From an uncultured Lachnospiraceae bacterium (GTDB taxonomy: Bacteria > Bacillota > Clostridia > Lachnospirales > Lachnospiraceae), in the NCBI GenBank assembly GCA_902774915.1, contig CACYKH010000017.1, forward strand, positions 1 to 40,110: a DNA stretch of 40,110 nt, given 5' to 3'. The notes beneath the pieces were generated by a model that was not told the DNA's origin, did no database searches, and was given only the letters and a program-made list of their open reading frames with translations. Below are positions 16,989 through 26,662 of this stretch, piece after piece. Position numbers and translations under genes: made by a program. The first letter of the stretch is position 1. The number at the start of each line of letters is the position of its first letter.

Positions 16989-19900
16989 TTAGTTCATGTT
17001 TCTGTCTCGTTTCTTCTTAAGAAGAGCTTTAGTATCAAGTCCAGCAGGGCCAGAAGGGGCTGCTGACTGATCAGATTTTGCCACCTTTTTTTGCTCACTC
17101 TTAGGCGGCTCAGTCCAAGCTGATTGTATCATAGATGGGGTATTTTGCAAGTCATTTATTACACTTCCTTCATCCCCTTCATTTACCTTATGAACTTCTT
17201 TATTATTCAGCTTATTACTCTTATTTTCTTTCCTGTTTTCAGTCTTGGAGCTTTCCTTCTTTTTCATCCAATAATTAGCCATAACACGGCTCATATCGAA
17301 CCTTCTGATAACTATATCAATAAGCAGCATAAAGATAGAAATCACTATAATAATATCCGTTATATCTCGTTTATTCTTATTACTGCTCTTTAGCTTTGTA
17401 TAAACGTTTGCATCTGTGTCCAGCACCTTGCCATAACCTTCAACAAAGCTTACAAAATTCGCATTTGAAATGTCTCTCCTGTATTCATCAGAGAACTGAA
17501 GTGTTTCAATGGCTGTAGTAGAAGCAACAACAGTATCGCCCTCGCTCCTTCTAACGTTAATACTATAAACACCCATCTCAGATGGTTCAAAGCTTGCATA
17601 GTAAGTACCCGGCTCTCCCGGTTCAAGAGACAGTTCTTCTGTAACTCCTGAAGGAGATGTATAAATACCTGTGACAGATGTATTCTCTGAATAATCACTG
17701 GCTATATAGTCTATCTCAACCTTGCCACGTCTCTTATAAATAGAAACACTGTCCTGTCCAATATCACTTTCCATGCTTGCATAATCAAGCATTCTCTTCC
17801 ACATCTGGGCATAGTCCTGCTCAGCAACGAGTCCCTCATTCCAGGTACCAGATGCATTTGTCATCCACGCAACTGAATGACCCAGTCCGTACTGCCAGCA
17901 TGAAAGAAGTGGATCATCTTCACTTGTGGTAATAACCTCTCTGGCACCATTCTTTGTAGATGTTGCCACATAACCAGATATATTAGGAATTCCATTTGAA
18001 TAAAGATTCTCAACTAATTCGTTATTAGCACTAATACTAAGTGAAAAATCGCCATCCTTAAAATATGTTTCTCCTGAAAGATAAACCTCTTCAGCAAAAA
18101 TCTTTGGAACATCACTTGATGAATCCGAATAATAATATCTACCATTACATTCCTCTGCCAGATTTTCAAGAAGCGTCTGATCAGAATCCGCACCTACAGC
18201 AATAGTCGACATGGTTATATTATTATCATTTATCTCATCAATGGCATCACTAAAATCCTTAGTCTCACCTTCACCATCGGTAAGCAGGATTATATGCTTA
18301 ATTCCCACATCCTGCTTTGCTATCTTTTTCGTAGCCTCCTTCACAGCTGGCTTAATTACTGTACCACCCATGATACCAAGACCTTCAATATTTTCTTTTA
18401 TCTTATCCTTATCTTCTGCCTGGACAATGGTCTGTCTCCACTCATAATCATCGCTAAATGCAAGCACACCAACATAGTCTGTCTTATTCAGACTATCAAC
18501 CGCCTCCATTGCCGCATCTATAGCCACATCCAGCTTGCTGCGTCCAACAGACTGTCCTGTATTTGGATCAAATCCCGCCGAATCCATTGAGCCTGAGCAG
18601 TCGATTACCATGACAAGAGCAAGGGAAGGAGCCTCGTCCAGCCCCTTTGGAGTCATATCAACAGGAAGGAGATCTTCGATTACAGTGTCTCTGTATCCAC
18701 CTGGTGCATAGCTCTCCTTACCACCTGTACAAATAACTCCTCCACCGTAATCCTTTACATACGTCTCCAGAACGGCTGGGAATGATTCAGGCAGATCTCC
18801 AATATAACAATTATCCAGAATAATAGTCTGATAATTTAGTACACCTGTTATATCCTCAGGCGCATTTACTGCCGATACCACCGTAACATCCTTATTCACA
18901 CTTTCAAGCAGTTTTTCAAGTCCTGCACTGTCTTCATTCAGTCCTGAAATAAGCAGGGTTTTCTTAGGTGCTTCAACTATGGCAGCTGCTACCATAAAGT
19001 TATTTTGCTCTACAATATCTCCCTCGGCTTCTACAGTAAGCTTTCTTTTTTCAATCTGATCCTCGCCTGCAACCTCTGTTAAGATAAATGTATTCTCACC
19101 CTTTGTGAGCTTTACATTCATCTCATCTATAACTTCACTTCCGTCCCATAACTTAAGAACCGCGGATGTCTCATAAGTACTATAAACTGTGGCCTTTATA
19201 TCGTAAGCATCACCACCGGCAATCTTCTCTGGCATATCAATATTCTGGATGTAAACATCCTTTCCATACTCGCCATCAAAGAGAGTCGCGCAAAGCTCTA
19301 TATCATTATCTTCCAGCTTATCCCTGCAGGCATTAATATCACCTACAGTCTCCTTACCATCTGTAAGAATAACTATTCTGCCCAGACGGTTATCAGGAAT
19401 AAGAGAAATGGAATAATTAACTGCCTCCTCAATATCTGTAGCCGAGCCATCCGGATCAGTAGCGATACCCATAAAGTTCTTCTCTGAATTAATAAACTGG
19501 TCTGTAGTTGCATTCCTTCCAAATGTAACTATTCCATAGCTTTCACCATGTGGAAGCGCCTCCACCTTACTACTCAGATACTTCTCCATATCTTCCAGGT
19601 TAGATACATTACTATCTGACATATCTACAGCATAAATAGTAACAACCTTGTGTTTACGTCCCGGAAGGTTTATTCCAATAATGGCCAGGAGAACTAAAAA
19701 TGTAAGAATGCATCTCCATACTAATTCTAATCTCGGAACCTTTACTCTTCTTCTGAAATAAATAATCCAATCAAGAATGATAATAAGAAGCGCTATAATA
19801 AGACAGATTCTCTTGATGGAACCAAATCTCACGCCATAACCTGTCTCGGAAATATAACTCATGGATTCTGTTTCTATGGAACCATCTCCCTCAGAAACAG

Positions 19901-21518
19901 GATATCTCACAACAAAATATTCATCCTTGATTCCAACCCCAGTTAGTTTACATAAGTTGGCAGTGCTTATATTAGTATCAGCTATGCTTTTACTATTCTT
20001 ATCACTTCCCTCAACCTGGATCTTCGCAGATTCACTTACTGAAGGGCTGAGGTCCACAAACTCTCCAGCTTCTATATACTTACTTTGAACCAGACTTTCA
20101 TCGGAAAGATAAGTTAGACTGTCAGCTACAAAAATAGGGAATTCAGCCATTAGAGGATATTCGGAATCCCTTATATCAAATCCCAGAACCACCTGTCGAA
20201 TGCCATCCTGCTCACCATAGTAAGCTACAACCTTTTCTTCTTTGTCATCGCTCACAACCATAAGAGGCTCTGCCCAATCCGGACACTCCAGAACATTCAG
20301 GTTCGATGCACCAAAAGTATAGTCAGACATATCATTTATCAGTTCACCTGTTCTGACTGTGACAATGGCACCACTAATCTGCTCTCCTGTTCCTGATTCC
20401 ATATCCTGAACAAGTCTGTTCTTATTTTCGCTAACTAAAGAAGCCTGATCATAAATAACAACCGCCTTCTCATCTTTTATATCTGAATCAGAGGAAACCT
20501 TAACTACAGTTTCCCCTTTTGCAGCCTGATAAGCTTTTTCAAAATATGTATTACCAACTCCAACAAGGTAACCAGGCATATCCGAAGCATCGTTCTTAAC
20601 TGCATAGGCCACATCATCACGACTAAGTGCATCATCATCATATCCACTTAGCTCTGCCCTAACATAATCGCCCTTTACATCCTTGTTCATGGAAAGGATT
20701 GTATTGTTAACATTTCCAACTTCGCTAATACTGCGAACCTCCAGAAGATTACCCTCTGCGTCATAAAGAGTAATATCAAACTGCGCATCGCCAGCGCCTT
20801 TGGTCTGATAGCCGACAGCTATGTCGTACTTTCCTTCAGAATTCTTTTTCATGGACATCTGAGTGATTCCTGCATTTTTAGATGCAGTACCGTAAACATT
20901 AATATCCATTGAAAACTGAGCAGCCATATTTTCAAGACCAGCCGCTCCATTACCATCTGTAAAGACGAAGATATTTTCCTTATCAAGAGATTCCAGAATT
21001 CCTTCAGCCCTTGTTATATCACCTGCAGTATCTGTAGGTTCTATGTCTGAAAGAATCTTTTTCAGCTTCTGCTTATCTTTACTTCCATTTGCAAGTACTT
21101 CAATATTTCTTCCACTGGTAACAATAGTTATCTCACCAGAAGATGTGTCCACCAGGTCTTTTGCATCTGCTATTGCCTGCTCCAGTCTGGTCTTTCCACC
21201 CTCGTCTTCAAATTGCATACTACCAGATACATCTATAAGAATAATTGTTGACTTAGCCGAACCAGACATTCCCCTTTTAATTGCAGGTGACATAGCCGAA
21301 AAGATAAGAAAAAGAAGAGCCAGTATTTCCAAAAACATAAGAATATTCTTTATCAGTTTCTTGGAAAATGTAGTACTCTTCTCATTACGTTCTGCATTTT
21401 TCCACAACAAAACAGAAGGTACTACTTTACGTGTACCCTTCGGTTTCATCAGGTATAAAATTATTATAATAGGAACTCCCACTAATAGAACAAGTGGAAG
21501 AAGACTGGCGAATGTCAT
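16989..21518 (-). CDS. Giant BatA-like protein with three VWA-type domains
   Basis: This 1509-residue membrane protein begins like BatA (MTFASLLPLVLLVGVPIIII, a second helix near 60-80) and has a VWA domain with the MIDAS motif DVSGSM near residue 95. Two helices (about 570-588 and 600-618) precede a second VWA-like domain (VVTIYAVDMSDSN, near 626), whose MIDAS serine pattern is degenerate. A GATase-like segment (GGGVICTGGKESYAPGGY, about 920-938) leads to a third VWA with intact DCSGSM (near 972). A C-terminal helix (about 1388-1408) ends in a Lys/Asn-rich cytoplasmic tail. It looks like a head-to-tail fusion of two proteins that I believe are often separate. MoxR and DUF58 upstream suggest a chaperone-assembled envelope complex. 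AGGAG precedes the ATG at 21518. Confidence 0.85.
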   Translation of the reverse strand: MTFASLLPLVLLVGVPIIIILYLMKPKGTRKVVPSVLLWKNAERNEKSTTFSKKLIKNILMFLEILALLFLIFSAMSPAIKRGMSGSAKSTIILIDVSGSMQFEDEGGKTRLEQAIADAKDLVDTSSGEITIVTSGRNIEVLANGSKDKQKLKKILSDIEPTDTAGDITRAEGILESLDKENIFVFTDGNGAAGLENMAAQFSMDINVYGTASKNAGITQMSMKKNSEGKYDIAVGYQTKGAGDAQFDITLYDAEGNLLEVRSISEVGNVNNTILSMNKDVKGDYVRAELSGYDDDALSRDDVAYAVKNDASDMPGYLVGVGNTYFEKAYQAAKGETVVKVSSDSDIKDEKAVVIYDQASLVSENKNRLVQDMESGTGEQISGAIVTVRTGELINDMSDYTFGASNLNVLECPDWAEPLMVVSDDKEEKVVAYYGEQDGIRQVVLGFDIRDSEYPLMAEFPIFVADSLTYLSDESLVQSKYIEAGEFVDLSPSVSESAKIQVEGSDKNSKSIADTNISTANLCKLTGVGIKDEYFVVRYPVSEGDGSIETESMSYISETGYGVRFGSIKRICLIIALLIIILDWIIYFRRRVKVPRLELVWRCILTFLVLLAIIGINLPGRKHKVVTIYAVDMSDSNVSNLEDMEKYLSSKVEALPHGESYGIVTFGRNATTDQFINSEKNFMGIATDPDGSATDIEEAVNYSISLIPDNRLGRIVILTDGKETVGDINACRDKLEDNDIELCATLFDGEYGKDVYIQNIDMPEKIAGGDAYDIKATVYSTYETSAVLKLWDGSEVIDEMNVKLTKGENTFILTEVAGEDQIEKRKLTVEAEGDIVEQNNFMVAAAIVEAPKKTLLISGLNEDSAGLEKLLESVNKDVTVVSAVNAPEDITGVLNYQTIILDNCYIGDLPESFPAVLETYVKDYGGGVICTGGKESYAPGGYRDTVIEDLLPVDMTPKGLDEAPSLALVMVIDCSGSMDSAGFDPNTGQSVGRSKLDVAIDAAMEAVDSLNKTDYVGVLAFSDDYEWRQTIVQAEDKDKIKENIEGLGIMGGTVIKPAVKEATKKIAKQDVGIKHIILLTDGEGETKDFSDAIDEINDNNITMSTIAVGADSDQTLLENLAEECNGRYYYSDSSSDVPKIFAEEVYLSGETYFKDGDFSLSISANNELVENLYSNGIPNISGYVATSTKNGAREVITTSEDDPLLSCWQYGLGHSVAWMTNASGTWNEGLVAEQDYAQMWKRMLDYASMESDIGQDSVSIYKRRGKVEIDYIASDYSENTSVTGIYTSPSGVTEELSLEPGEPGTYYASFEPSEMGVYSINVRRSEGDTVVASTTAIETLQFSDEYRRDISNANFVSFVEGYGKVLDTDANVYTKLKSSNKNKRDITDIIIVISIFMLLIDIVIRRFDMSRVMANYWMKKKESSKTENRKENKSNKLNNKEVHKVNEGDEGSVINDLQNTPSMIQSAWTEPPKSEQKKVAKSDQSAAPSGPAGLDTKALLKKKRDRNMN

Positions 21519-21527
21519 ATCTCACTC

Positions 21528-22397
21528 CTACAAAAACAGTAGTTTCATATCCTCAAATATCATCTTGTTCAGGCTGTCACCTGTGGAACATAGAATATAA
21601 TCCGCTCCTACCGACTTAGCCTTTTCATTAATCTGCCTCATAAACTCCCCAAGACTTCTTTTGTAATCCCGTATAGAATATTTATCCAGAGTTAGTTTTA
21701 CGTTCTTCATCTCATCTTCGGAATCTATAAACTGAAAGGCACCATCCTCTTCAATTTCAAGTTCTTCCCTCGAAAGGATTTGAAGTAAAGTGACCTTCAT
21801 ATTGTGATAAGCAAATAGCTTTAACACTTCTTCTTCGTCGTCCAGAAAACCTTCGTCCATAAAATCCGATAGGATAAAAGCAACTCCACCATTACCTTTA
21901 ATTGCACTTCTCAGAGACTTCATAATATCTATCCTGCCTTGAGGCTTAATTCCTTCCAGCCACTTCTTAAGAACAGCCACCCCATTCGTTCCTGTTGGAA
22001 CCTTGAGAGTATTTGCCGGATTCCCAAGATCTGTTACAAATACAGAATCTCTGCCCAGTCCAGCGATGTAGCTTATTGACTCTGCGAGTTCAGCCATCAG
22101 AGTACTTTTTAATTTCTCGCCAAACTCCATGGACTGACTGGTATCCAGAAAGATGTTTACTCTGCCTTCTTTTTCTTCCATAAACTCTTTGATATAGAGC
22201 TTATCCAGACGGGCATAGGCATTCCAGTCAACGTAGCGCATATCGTCTCCTGGAATATATTCTCTATAACCGGAAAATTCAGCAGAACGTCCCTTTGCTG
22301 ATGATCTTCTGAGGCCTTCACTCTGAGACATACTTCGTCTGATGTTCAGCTTTAACATATTCAGTTTTTCGAGCTCTCTAAGATCTATAGTTTTCAT
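21528..22397 (-). CDS. DUF58 (VWA-like) protein of the MoxR system
   Basis: This 289-residue cytosolic protein has the DUF58 hallmark FSGYREYIPGDDMRYVDWNAYARLDKLYIKEF (about 42-73), preceded by RRSSAKGRSAEF. A VWA-type strand follows with a metal-site-like DTSQSMEFG (about 88-96). DUF58 proteins occur with MoxR AAA+ ATPases, which are thought to act as metal-insertion or assembly chaperones for VWA proteins. The gene lies between moxR and the giant VWA gene, with gaps of 34 and 9 nt, matching the usual order. An AGGAG site precedes the ATG at 22397. The client is presumably the downstream VWA protein, by inference from context. Confidence 0.9.
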   Translation of the reverse strand: MKTIDLRELEKLNMLKLNIRRSMSQSEGLRRSSAKGRSAEFSGYREYIPGDDMRYVDWNAYARLDKLYIKEFMEEKEGRVNIFLDTSQSMEFGEKLKSTLMAELAESISYIAGLGRDSVFVTDLGNPANTLKVPTGTNGVAVLKKWLEGIKPQGRIDIMKSLRSAIKGNGGVAFILSDFMDEGFLDDEEEVLKLFAYHNMKVTLLQILSREELEIEEDGAFQFIDSEDEMKNVKLTLDKYSIRDYKRSLGEFMRQINEKAKSVGADYILCSTGDSLNKMIFEDMKLLFL

Positions 22398-22431
22398 ATC
22401 GATGCTCCTGCTGATTACCTAAACGATTATC

Positions 22432-23367
22432 TTACTGATTGATCATATCTCTTATAATGTCATCCGCCGAAACCCCATCCGCAACAGCATCAAAGCTGAG
22501 AATAATTCTGTGACGAAGAACAGCTGGTGCCACATAATCAACATCCTCAAAGGCTACATTAAGTCTGCCCTGCATAAATGCTCTTGCCTTGGCACAGCGA
22601 ACTATATACTGTGCAGCACGAGGGCTGGCGCCTTCACGAATATATTTGTTTTCTTCATGAGTATTCATAACAAGCGTAAGAGCTCTGTCCATAACAGGCT
22701 CAGCTATAGGAACCTGCTGGATCATCTGTCTTATCTCAATCAGTGTTTGAGGATTAATGATTGGTCGAGCCGGCTGAGCACCAAATCCTTCAGTAAGGTT
22801 TACTATAGCAGCTAGCTCCTCCTTTGTTGGATACTCCACAAGAAGCTTCATCGCAAATCTATCTAACTGAGCTTCTGGAAGAGGATAAGTTCCCTCCTGC
22901 TCGATTGGATTCTGAGTTGCTATTACAAAGAATGGATCTGGGAGTGCATAAGTTATATCACCTACAGTTACAGTATGCTCCTGCATTGCCTCAAGAAGAG
23001 CAGACTGAGTTTTAGGTGTTGCACGGTTAATCTCATCCGCAAGAACTACATTTGCAAAAATTGGTCCAGCCTCAAATTTAAAGCTGCTGCCCTGATCATC
23101 CCTGACCATAATATTGGTTCCCGTTATATCTGCCGGCATAAGGTCCGGAGTAAACTGTATACGCTTAAATGACATCTCAAAAACATGACTGATGGTCTGA
23201 ACCAGTCTGGTCTTTCCAAGTCCTGGCATACCCTCGAGGAGAACATTTCCTCCTGTGAGGAGTGCCATAAGAAGACTCTCAACAGTTTTTTCCTGTCCTA
23301 TTATCTCTTTATGTATTTCCTGTCTGATCTGATTTACAACTCCTACTGCCTGATTATAATCCTGCAT
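22432..23367 (-). CDS. MoxR-family AAA+ ATPase
   Basis: This 311-residue AAA+ ATPase of the MoxR/RavA class is thought to remodel or load metal into VWA-domain partners. It has Walker A EGMPGLGKTRLV (about 41-52), MoxR-specific FKRIQFTPDLMPADITGTN, Walker B VVLADEINRATPKTQSALLEAMQEHTVT, sensor 1 FVIATQNPIEQEGTYPLPEAQLDRF and a sensor 2 region GASPRAAQYIVRCAKA. The length is full. GGAGG precedes the ATG at 23367. It sits in a single operon with DUF58 and the giant VWA protein downstream and a repeat-rich membrane protein 15 nt upstream. Confidence 0.95.
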   Translation of the reverse strand: MQDYNQAVGVVNQIRQEIHKEIIGQEKTVESLLMALLTGGNVLLEGMPGLGKTRLVQTISHVFEMSFKRIQFTPDLMPADITGTNIMVRDDQGSSFKFEAGPIFANVVLADEINRATPKTQSALLEAMQEHTVTVGDITYALPDPFFVIATQNPIEQEGTYPLPEAQLDRFAMKLLVEYPTKEELAAIVNLTEGFGAQPARPIINPQTLIEIRQMIQQVPIAEPVMDRALTLVMNTHEENKYIREGASPRAAQYIVRCAKARAFMQGRLNVAFEDVDYVAPAVLRHRIILSFDAVADGVSADDIIRDMINQ

Positions 23368-23382
23368 CTTAACCTCCCTAGT

Positions 23383-24786
23383 CTAATCGGATAATCCCGA
23401 AAAATAATCCTTTATTACACCAGACATAGTGCCTGGATATTTTCCTTTATCAATTCCGTCATAAGCCTGCTGGCTATACTGACCTACCACAGTATCATAT
23501 GGAACCTGAGTTCCTTCCCATACCAGTCCATTCTGTTCATGGGCATACTGAGATGTACTATTGTCGTTATAATTTCCTGTAATGTTCTCATTAACGCTTA
23601 CATAGTCATGATTATGGTCTTTATGAGTTTCTCCTGAACCGCTTCCCGAGCCTTGTCCATTTCCTCCAGTTCCGCTTTCATTTTCACCAGACTGACCTTC
23701 GCCTTCTCCCTGGCCTTCACCATTCTGACCCTGACCACTCTGACCTTCGCCACTCTGTCCTTCGCCGGAACCTTCTCCATTCTGACCACTCTGCCCGTTC
23801 TCGCCGTTTTGGCCATTCTCACCATTTTGGCCTTCACCACTCTGGCCATTTTCGCCACTCTGGCCGTTCTCTCCATTTTGGCCATTTTCGCCATTCTGTC
23901 CATTCTCACCGTTTTGGCCATTCTCACCATTCTGACCATTTTCACCATTTTGAGAATTAGATGCAGTCTGCTTAGGTGTTTTATTCTGGTTATCTGCAAT
24001 TTCCTGAGCCTTCTTTATCTGCTTCTCTGCATTACCAGATTTTCCATTTGAAATAGAACCCAGCTTTTCTGACACATCTCCCAGCTTATAATCATATTTA
24101 TCTCTGGCCTTCTCAAACTCATCCATGCTGTTTACATTCTGGAATTCCTGCTTGGATGTCTCAAGAGATTCCATCATCTGCTGCAGCTCGGCTAATTCTT
24201 CATCTGTCAGTTCGCCCTGATCTATCTTTTCCAGAGCCTCCATCATTTCTTCTATTTCTTCCTTAGCCTCTTTTGCCTGGACCTTAGCTTCATGCTTATC
24301 CGCTGCCGCTTTCTTGGCCGGAGTAGGAATCATAAAGAGAACCAGAGCCAGAATAAATGCAAGCATAGTGACAGCAAGCTTTAACCAAGGAAGTTCAAAC
24401 TTTACTTTTACTTTATGACCTTCTGCCTTTAAATGCGCCTCGGCATCGTTTCTTTGAAGTATACAAACATCATCCTTATATTTTTCATTTTCAAGAGCTG
24501 TAACTATTTTTTCTTTAAAGCCAAATGAATCTATAAATAGTGCCGCATCTCTGTCACCTTTTCTTTTTTTCACTCCCAGCATGAATCCAACAGGAATAGA
24601 AATCGCAATCGGAGTAAGCGCAGCTATGATGACCGCTCCTTCATAGATAGGGATAAAGAGACTAAGCACAACAACAAGAAGCCCAAGGATCACGCCGTAC
24701 ATAAGCGACGTGACCATGGACTTTCTCATGATATTTCTATTAAGTTTAATTCTGATCCTTCCAACGAATCCTCTTATAAATTCCAT
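23383..24786 (-). CDS. Membrane protein with coiled coil and Asn-Gly-Glu-Asn-Gly-Gln repeats
   Basis: The 467-residue protein has two adjacent N-terminal helices (about 22-70), a cytosolic-sized loop and a third helix (about 135-155). An acidic coiled-coil region follows (about 160-265, including EEIEEMMEALEKIDQGELTDEELAELQQMMESLE). Residues about 280-380 are a low-complexity tract built on NGENGQ, drifting to SGEGQ. The C-terminus (about 385-467) is a more normal domain rich in Tyr and Asp. Codons vary within the repeat (GGT/GGC/GGA), so the protein pattern rather than the DNA is conserved. It lies in the ABC-MoxR-VWA operon, where similar membrane proteins may organise the complex, but I do not recognise a named family. 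GAGGT precedes the ATG at 24786. Confidence 0.75.
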   Translation of the reverse strand: MEFIRGFVGRIRIKLNRNIMRKSMVTSLMYGVILGLLVVVLSLFIPIYEGAVIIAALTPIAISIPVGFMLGVKKRKGDRDAALFIDSFGFKEKIVTALENEKYKDDVCILQRNDAEAHLKAEGHKVKVKFELPWLKLAVTMLAFILALVLFMIPTPAKKAAADKHEAKVQAKEAKEEIEEMMEALEKIDQGELTDEELAELQQMMESLETSKQEFQNVNSMDEFEKARDKYDYKLGDVSEKLGSISNGKSGNAEKQIKKAQEIADNQNKTPKQTASNSQNGENGQNGENGQNGENGQNGENGQNGENGQSGENGQSGEGQNGENGQNGENGQSGQNGEGSGEGQSGEGQSGQGQNGEGQGEGEGQSGENESGTGGNGQGSGSGSGETHKDHNHDYVSVNENITGNYNDNSTSQYAHEQNGLVWEGTQVPYDTVVGQYSQQAYDGIDKGKYPGTMSGVIKDYFSGLSD

Positions 24787-24818
24787 AAGAATACCTCAGA
24801 ATCAAATACTATAATTTT

Positions 24819-25697
24819 CTACTTCTTACCAGGTCTGATTCTTCTGGATGCAAGCCATACGAATAATGCAGTAACTGCAAAGAGTGCTATACAGGATACG
24901 ATAATCCATGCATTTGTCTTAAATATCCAGGTAACAAAATCCGGATAATTACTATTATTTATCATATACTCGAACAGATCCTCACCAGATATCTTTGTAT
25001 AGAAGAACATAATAAACAGCTGAACAGGATTAACTAATGTACATAAGAAAAGTGGCAGATAATCTTGATGATTTCCTATAATACTTATAAGAAGCGCAGG
25101 TATATAGGTAACACCATAGATTACCCCATAAATAACATATGACATTATTATTGCAGGAATAGACTTTTTAAATACTGCTGAACAGAAGGTTCCAATACTT
25201 CCAGCATAAACAGCATAAACAAATGCCAGAATCAGATATTCAAAAAGCGTAAGCCATGATAAACCACCCATAACAAACGAAACAGCCATAAGAGGGATAC
25301 TTGCAATTATGAAGATCATAACTCTTATAACGGCAGATGATATTTTACCGATGATTATAGAAACAGGGGATATGGTTGTGGTTAACATAACATCCATAGT
25401 CTGTCTTTCTCTCTCTCCCGAAATAGCGGAAGCTGTGAATATCGGAACAATAAGCGATATCATACAAAGCTGTGCAACACCTATAATTGGGAAGAATGCC
25501 ACAAAGCCTTCGTAAATATCAGTATTTCTCTGGCTTCCTGTGAGGGTTGTAAAAGCACCCATTGCAAGCATTACAAAAAAGAAAATAATGCCGAGAATAC
25601 ATTCGTATGCAAAGAGTCCCCAGGAGAATTTCATGCTTCTTGAAATAACTTTAAGATCTTTTTTGACAATCGGATTTACTTTAACTTTTGCATTCAT
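24819..25697 (-). CDS. ABC-2 type transporter permease
   Basis: This 292-residue permease has six predicted membrane helices: about 25-50, 70-90, 110-140, 150-175, 185-210 and 265-285. The conserved ABC-2 coupling segment SGERERQTMDVMLTTTISPVSIIIGKI lies between helices 2 and 3. The N-terminus carries KKDLKVISRSMKFSWG, as in GldF/NatB-type permeases. The ATG at 25695-25697 overlaps the TAA of the ATPase gene by one base, and AGGAGG precedes it, so the pair is translationally coupled. With the secreted auxiliary protein encoded first in the operon it resembles a GldAFG-like arrangement; the substrate is unknown. Confidence 0.9.
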   Translation of the reverse strand: MNAKVKVNPIVKKDLKVISRSMKFSWGLFAYECILGIIFFFVMLAMGAFTTLTGSQRNTDIYEGFVAFFPIIGVAQLCMISLIVPIFTASAISGERERQTMDVMLTTTISPVSIIIGKISSAVIRVMIFIIASIPLMAVSFVMGGLSWLTLFEYLILAFVYAVYAGSIGTFCSAVFKKSIPAIIMSYVIYGVIYGVTYIPALLISIIGNHQDYLPLFLCTLVNPVQLFIMFFYTKISGEDLFEYMINNSNYPDFVTWIFKTNAWIIVSCIALFAVTALFVWLASRRIRPGKK

Positions 25698-26647
25698 TAA
25701 GCAGCACCTCCTGTCATATCCATGAAAATTCTTTCCAGACTTCTCTCTTCTCTATGGAAGCCCGAAACTATAACACCTCTATTGATGAGATCTACAATTA
25801 ATCTGTCTGCATACTCATCATCATTCACACCAGTGATGATTATCTGATTCTCTCTGATAGACTCAACCTTGATATATGGATTTTCCGAGAAAATCTTAGA
25901 TGCCATTTCAGTTCCACCTGAAAAATCAATGATGAGACGGCTGGCATCCGTACCAGTCTTCATGATATCTTCCATCTTTCCAGCTCTTATAAGACGTCCC
26001 TGATTCATAACGCCAATGGCATTACACATCTCTGATATATCAGCAAGAATATGAGAGCTGATAATAATAGTCTTACCCATGGACTGAAGGTTCATGAGCA
26101 GTTCCTTCATCTCTACTCTTGCCACAGGATCAAGACCTGATGAAGGCTCATCCATTACAAGAAGAGTTGGATTATGCAGAAGGGCTCTTGCAACACAGAG
26201 TCTCTGCTTCATACCACGCGATAAAGTATCAACATAGAAATCTTTCTTATCCTGAAGATTTACCAGATCCAGAAGATCGTTTGAGGTTGCATTTATATCT
26301 CTATAGCTCATTCCATTAAGTGAACCATAGAACTCAAGATATTCTGTAACCTTCAGGTTATCATAAACACCGAAGAAATCTGGAACATAACCTATGTTCC
26401 TCTTCAGCTCTTTCATCTCTTTAGAAGAAGCAGGCTTTCCTCCACTATTAACGGCAGTAACTCCATTAACCGTTACGCTTCCTGAAGAAGCCTGGAGCAA
26501 ACCACATACTATTCTGATAGTTGTTGTTTTACCTGCACCATTAGGTCCGACGAATCCAAAGAGGTCACCCTTTGGAACTCTGAGCGTTAATCCCTGAACA
26601 GCAGGGAAACGGCCGTAATATTTAAATAAATTATTTATATATAACAT
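25697..26647 (-). CDS. ABC transporter ATPase (ABC-2 partner)
   Basis: This 316-residue ATPase pairs with the permease that overlaps it by one base. It shows Walker A GPNGAGKTT (about 34-42), Q loop YVPDFFGVYDNL, signature LSRGMKQRLCVARALLHNP, Walker B LLVMDEPSSGLDP and switch His in IISSHILADI. A C-terminal domain of about 90 residues (from LIIDFSGGTEMASKIF) is the usual extension of NatA/CcmA/GldA-type ATPases. An AGGAGGG ribosome site precedes the ATG at 26647. The gap to the upstream secreted-protein gene is 15 nt, so all are one operon. Confidence 0.95.
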   Translation of the reverse strand: MLYINNLFKYYGRFPAVQGLTLRVPKGDLFGFVGPNGAGKTTTIRIVCGLLQASSGSVTVNGVTAVNSGGKPASSKEMKELKRNIGYVPDFFGVYDNLKVTEYLEFYGSLNGMSYRDINATSNDLLDLVNLQDKKDFYVDTLSRGMKQRLCVARALLHNPTLLVMDEPSSGLDPVARVEMKELLMNLQSMGKTIIISSHILADISEMCNAIGVMNQGRLIRAGKMEDIMKTGTDASRLIIDFSGGTEMASKIFSENPYIKVESIRENQIIITGVNDDEYADRLIVDLINRGVIVSGFHREERSLERIFMDMTGGAA

Positions 26648-26662
26648 TTCTTTCCCTCCTGT

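Noticed and set aside
23645-23950. CRISPR-like regular repeats
   Set aside because: The period is short (about 18 nt), there are no unique spacers, and the repeats encode NGENGQ within a coding frame.
23598-24051. Two open frames (minus 23598-23999 and plus 23653-24051) rich in Met/Arg/Lys or Ile/Leu/Thr
   Set aside because: They are other-frame readings of the NGENGQ repeat DNA; the annotated frame has a proper ribosome site, helices and operon context.
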